DNA from: Abelmoschus esculentus
Lineage: Eukaryota; Streptophyta; Magnoliopsida; Malvales; Malvaceae
Reading direction: 5' to 3'
Assembly (NCBI GenBank): GCA_035048815.1
Contig: JAUCBN010000024.1
Location: 2,974,001 to 3,038,000, forward strand
DNA: 64,000 nt
Shown here: positions 59,418-64,000 of the stretch, piece after piece
Numbering within the stretch: position 1 is the stretch's first letter
Layout of the letters: the number at the start of each line of letters is the position of its first letter
Notes under the pieces: model-generated
The model's input: only the letters and a program-made list of their open reading frames with translations
Databases searched by the model: none
Told to the model about the DNA's origin: nothing
Made by a program: the position numbers and the translations under genes

Positions 59418-61052
59418 CCCCCTTCACAAATTATATGCCAAATGCACACTGTCTTTTTCTCTGAGAAAAATATGATTCCTGGTAGCAGTAGTGTTTATAA
59501 CTTCATATAGTTTTGGCTGGAGCTGAATCTAACAATCATCTTCAAGCTTTTGCTAGGGTTGATGTTGATGGAAAACAGTGGTGAAAATTCAGTGTTGAAA
59601 ATGAAGCTATGGGTTTTAATTGAATGTTCTGCTTCTACGATGCTTCCTTTATTTATTCCTTCTTGGAGTACACCATACGGTGTTCTCACGCTTATTGTAA
59701 CCAATAATCTTCATTCATAGTGCGAACAGAATTTTTACAAATATGTAATAGGTAAATTATAATGATGGTCACTTTTATTTCATTTGTTTATGAATTTTAC
59801 CATACAACTTTTAAAATTTTCATTTCAATCACTTATGTTATAGATTAATTTTTATTTTAACTACTGAACTTGAGGGTCCGAATATTTTGATGATATAACG
59901 TAATAAAATTTTGTCATGTCATAAAATAATTAAAAGAAGTAAATTATATAATTATTCTTAAATTTATTTTAGTTACTAAAATTTAGACATTAATTATTTA
60001 TCGATATGAGAGAAACAACATGTTAAATAACAGGTTTCATCTAACGATAAAAGAAATAGAGAGAAACTAAAAGGTTTTTTTTATCGATTTATGAATTTCG
60101 AAACATTTTCGGACAAAGTAAAGATTAAATTCAAACTCAGAGAACGAGACAAAAGTGATTAGTGAAAGTTAGGATTGAACGATCACTATCTACAATTAGG
60201 GTTTAAGAGTGATTAAAAAAATAAATCCCTGAATTTCAATGACAAAACTTTAATAATCGAAATAAATTCAAAATTAAAATTTAATAATAATTTATGTATA
60301 TATCAAATTTAGGATGAATATAAAAAAATCTTAGAGTCTAGTAAAAAAAATCCAAATTTAGAGTTTGGAATATTGCTTTAATTTGATTATTCAGTTTGTA
60401 CTTTAAAGATGATTGTAGCTTTAAATTAAATTAAATTAAATTCTCAGTTGCCCATACCTCTTTTAAGAGTTATTTTTAAATTTTCCAGAATCTTTTATTT
60501 ACTTTATAAATTTGTCCATACATTCTTTCACATTAATTTAAACTCCACACACCAAACCCACCAAATTATTTAAATCATAAAAGAACAGACGAATTTTTGA
60601 AAAAAAAAATAAGTTCTTGATTATTTTACGTAATTAAGTTTTTATATTTTAAAATTTTATTAATTTCTCGTTTTGTCTAACACTAACAGTTAAATCCGAA
60701 AATTATTTGGATAATTGATTTAATGTGTCGCGTTATAATTTTATCATCTGATTTTTTAAAATTTTTTATTTTATTTAAAAAACTTTAAAAAATTTAATAT
60801 TCTTAAAAACTTATAAAAATCTATAAATATTCTTAAAAACTTATAAAAATCTATAAAAATTTTAAGGGTTAAAGAATTGGCTGTCAAAATTGCTAAAAAA
60901 ACTTTATTGATTTAATTTATTTATTTGAGAACTTAAAAAAAATGAAATCTTAATTATTTTTTTAAGTTCAGGGCTTCAAGTCCAAAAATTATTAAAAGAA
61001 TCTTGTTCACCACGTTATTCTTAAACAATCAAAATTGTTTATCTTAATCTTT

Positions 61053-61787
61053 TTAGGCATAAAGATAATTTTAACCCTTAACGTTTATAATTTTATCATT
61101 TTGGCCCTTATTTTTTTTTTGATAAATTTAGCTCTTAACCTATATCTTTTTTACAAATAACTTATTTTTTAACTACCATGATAATTAGACCGTTAAAAAT
61201 TTAACGATGGTGATATATCACATGCATATAATAATATATTTTAAATAACATGGCATCTAACCTATCAAATACATATATATATAAAATATAAAAATAATCA
61301 AATTCAAATAAAATATTAAAAATTAATTAATTCTAAAATAAAATGCTACTAAACATTCTCAACCATAACTACGATAGAATCAAAGTCCTATCTTAAAAAA
61401 ATATGAAAATAGTTCAAAATTAATTATTTTTTTAGGATAGAATTTTGATTCTATCGTAGTTATGGTTGAGAATGTTTAGTAACATTTTATTTTAGAATTA
61501 ATTAATTTTTTAATATTTTATTTGAATTTTAATTGTTTTATATTTTATTCATATATATTTGATAGGTTAGATGACATGTTATTTAAAAAATATTATCATA
61601 TGCCTATGACATGTCATCATTGTTAGATTTTTAACGATCCAGTTATCATGATAGTTAAAAAATAAGTTATTTGTAAAAAAGATATAGGTTAAGGGCTAAA
61701 TTTATCCCCAATAAAATAAGGGTCAAAACGATAAAAATTATAAACGTTAATTATATTTAAGGGTTTTAATTTATCTTTATGTCTTTT
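61053..61787. mobile_element. Large hairpin (foldback) MITE, 0.74 kb
   Basis: Two arms of about 350 and 360 bp are inverted copies separated by a spacer of about 22 bp (about 61403-61424). The left outer end GGCATAAAGATAATTTTAAC matches the reverse complement of the right end (GACATAAAGATAAATTAAAA). Nearer the centre AACCATAACTACGATAGAAT pairs with ATTCTATCGTAGTTATGGTT without a mismatch. Overall identity looks above 85 percent. No coding capacity. A transcript through it would fold into a very long double-stranded RNA. Confidence 0.85.
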
Positions 61788-62409
61788 TTTATAATGAAAA
61801 AAATTAATTTAAACTTGATCTTATATTTTTTTAATTTTTTTTTTAAAAATTAGATTAAATATAATTTTATCTTCTTATCTTTATCATATTTTGAACCAAC
61901 AATGAGGTTTAAGATAATTTATTTTACCATTTCAAAATAAAAATTAAAAAATTCATTTAAACTTCAACTTAAAACCTAACCAATTAAGTGTGGACACGTA
62001 AGCGACAACCCTGAGATTGCAACCATTATAGCTGGACCGTAATCCCAAAACGCATAAATTTGCAGAGACAACGGCGTCGTTCTACCGCTTCCCAAAAGTA
62101 AATTTGTTTTCATTTCATAACTCATCATCCAATCTCTACCATAGCGTGTACACAACGCACCACTTATGTATTGCCAAATGTACAAACCGAGCTTAAGGGT
62201 TGGTTCAAGTTCTCCACTCTCTTTTATACAGCGCGTGAAAACCAGAAGGGAACATTCTTTGTATTATTTCATGGATCAATTTTATTTTTCTTTTTTTTAA
62301 TTCTCGATTTAACCAGAGAGGGAGTTGAATTCAACCAATTGCAATATTTTCTCAACTAAAAATTCAAACCCATAATTTCATTGGGTTTCTTCTCGTTCGA
62401 AGAAAAGAT

Positions 62410-63875
62410 ATGGGATTATTGGAAGCGGTCCTCAATTGGCTTAGAAGGTAAGTTTTTGTTCTGTTTGGTTACTGAGAAAATAAAGGAATTCAATCTGAGG
62501 CTGGGATTTTAATATTTGTGTTTGTTTTAATGATTTTTTTTTTACATTTTTCTTTTCAAATTGATCAATTGGTATTTGAAAGTTGGATTGAATATATCAA
62601 TGTGCAGAATCAATTCGTTGTGATTTTGAAAATTATTGTTTTTGTTGTTTATTGGATTTTTTTAAAGTATTCCTCGATGTTAAAAGTATATAATATTTTG
62701 ATTTTTTATTAAATAAAAAATATTACATTCTTGTGTCGGAATTCAAACTTATATAATATAAAATAATATTATTTTTTAAAATTTTCTTGATATATAAGAG
62801 TAAGTGATGCAACAATTGCATAAATCTTGAGAAAATTTATGAAGACATTGTTATGATGTTAAGTTATTGAGAGGTATTATGAGAAAATTTATTAGGGTGA
62901 TTATGATATTAATCTTTATATATAAACGATTAATTGATTTATTTGATAGGATAAATTATTTTACATGTAATATTATAAATAAAGGATATAATCAAATTAT
63001 ACAGTATAAAACTCTTAAGTTTTATATATTTTTTAGATTATTGAATGAGTAAAATATATTGTTTAGATTAATAGTCGGTTATCTCTAAAATTCTTTTTTT
63101 TTTTAATTTTGTCCTTCAATTTAATTTTAAAAAAATAGTTTATTTTTGAATTTACCCCCTATTTTTAAACATTTACATTTTGCCCCTCAATCTCAAATCT
63201 TGGCTCTATCCTTAGCAAAGATTATCCCTTAAAATATATAAAAAGTCAATATGAATCCTTTGTTTCACTTATCCAATAATTTTAAAAACTCTAAAACTAC
63301 ACAATATAATCACAAATAAAATAATAAAATAAGTCGATAACTCAATGTATTTCGTAACCTTAATAAATAATCACTAAAATTAATTTTAATTTTAGTATCT
63401 AATTTGTATTAATTTTCCTTCTTTCTTCCTCCTCCTTGTAGTCTGTTTTTCCAGCAAGAAACAGAGTTGTCTTTAATAGGCCTCCAGAATGCTGGGAAAA
63501 CATCCCTCGTTAATGTCATTGCAGTAAGTGAATCTTTTTCTTGTGCTATTCTGATATATATATTTTAGCTTGGTTCTGTACTGACAGAGACAATTATTTT
63601 TCTGTATCTTTTTTTTCCTAGACTGGTGGATATAGTGAAGATATGATACCAACTGTAAGTGAGATGGAAATAGCAACAATGGTTTTTCTGATTATCTGCC
63701 ATTTAAAATGAAGAAGAAGAAGAAAAAGAAATCTGCATCTCTTGTGTTTGCAGGTAGGATTTAATATGACTAAGGTCACTAAAGGAAACGTCACTATAAA
63801 GTTATGGGATCTGGGTGGTCAACCAAGGTTTAGGAGCTTATGGGAGAGATATTGCCGGGCGGTTTCGGCTATCGT
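62410..63875 (+). CDS. ARL8: ARF-like GTPase ARL8, 5' part (gene runs past the window end)
   Basis: Four exons are visible: 62410-62447, 63442-63523, 63622-63654 and 63754-63875. The last ends on a donor with codon phase 2, so the remaining exons lie to the right of the window. The protein begins MGLLEAVLNWLRSLFFQQ, an ARL8-type amphipathic N-terminus without myristoylation consensus. It has the P-loop GLQNAGKTSLV, the switch-I region TGGYSEDMIPTVGFNM and switch II WDLGGQPRFRSLWERYC. ARL8 controls lysosome/vacuole and tonoplast-associated transport; plant ARL8 proteins are also host factors for tobamovirus replication. The 994-bp first intron carries a hairpin repeat. Confidence 0.95.
62985..63325. 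mobile_element. Hairpin MITE, ATCGTTGGAT family, copy 3, in ARL8 intron 1
   Basis: The left arm (TATACAGTATAAAACTCTTAAG ... TTAGATTATTGAATGAGTAAAA in parts) pairs with the reverse complement of the right arm (ACTCTAAAACTACACAATATA, with TTTCACTTATCCAATAAT). The central part has ATTTTGCCCCTCAATC-like sequence. It is related to the elements at 31.16-31.80 kb. Confidence 0.45.
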
Positions 63876-64000
63876 GTAAGTGAATCCTAACACATAGATA
63901 GGTTAAATAAATAACTAAGATCATTTTCTTATATTCTTTCATATGATAATTTTCTCATTTTCTATGATTAAATATCAACCATCCATTGACCTTAATCCAA

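Larger units (their letters stand above)
58657..62409. other. Intergenic: porin 3' region, AT-rich DNA, giant palindrome
   Basis: About 58657-59250 is the porin 3' flank. A weak minus ORF lies at 59256-59417 (listed). About 59750-61040 is AT-rich with decayed repeats, including an exact duplication of about 27 bp at 60804-60858 (ATTCTTAAAAACTTATAAAA words). The palindrome at 61053-61787 is listed separately. About 61970-62409 is the ARL8 promoter side and contains ACAACGGCGTCGTTC. Confidence 0.5.

Noticed and set aside
1..64000. Search for CRISPR arrays, operons, toxin-antitoxin or phage modules
   Set aside because: The DNA is plant nuclear with spliced genes. No evenly spaced repeat array or prokaryotic gene cluster is present.

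Overview
This window is plant nuclear DNA from a core eudicot. It has AT-rich intergenic DNA, multi-exon genes with GT-AG introns, and plant-only families (QWRF, NPY/NPH3, EAR-type C2H2 factor, vacuolar sorting receptor). Protein wording and repeat style suggest Malvales, perhaps Gossypium. That placement is inference from memory and was not tested.

Layout: a prolyl 4-hydroxylase (+, 2363-5507), a 78-aa zinc-finger protein of the At2g23090 type (+, 7733-8815), an Mpv17/PMP22 membrane protein (+, 11131-13191), ribosomal protein S29 (+, 14670-15239), a QWRF-motif microtubule protein (+, 17387-21910), an NPY/NPH3 BTB protein (-, 23564-26652), a long gene-poor repeat-rich stretch (26.7-34.3 kb), a ZAT/AZF-type zinc-finger repressor (-, 34332-35138), a possible small secreted protein behind a dense G-box cluster (+, about 37.8-38.3 kb), a broken BUB3 gene (-, about 39.87-41.83 kb), a ZFPL1-like Golgi RING protein (+, 42050-45959), a broken RSL-type bHLH gene (+, about 47.44-48.11 kb), a vacuolar sorting receptor (-, 48470-52158), a broken PPR gene (-, about 53.3-54.09 kb), a 107-aa plant-specific protein (+, 56340-56663), a divergent VDAC/porin with an N-terminal extension (+, 57027-58656), and the 5' half of an ARL8 GTPase (+, 62410 to beyond the window end).

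The genes do not form a pathway. They make sense as an old syntenic block. From memory, the same families sit close together in several Arabidopsis segments: P4H/Mpv17/RPS29 near At4g339xx, P4H/At2g23090/NPY4 near At2g230xx, VSR/bHLH84/NPY2/ZFPL1 near At2g147xx-148xx, NPY3/AZF1/VDAC2/ARL8 near At5g674xx-675xx, and QWRF/BUB3 near At3g195xx. The window looks like a less fractionated version of one ancestral segment, caught with three genes (BUB3, bHLH, PPR) in different states of decay.

Intergenic DNA holds decayed hAT-like and hairpin MITEs, tRNA-like SINE fragments (one with a triplicated 48-bp head), a pair of about 0.4-0.5 kb dispersed repeats at 7.0 and 52.6 kb, and one very clear 0.74-kb palindrome at 61.05-61.79 kb. 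I found no complete autonomous transposon, no tRNA or rRNA gene, no CRISPR array, and no convincing new multi-gene system.
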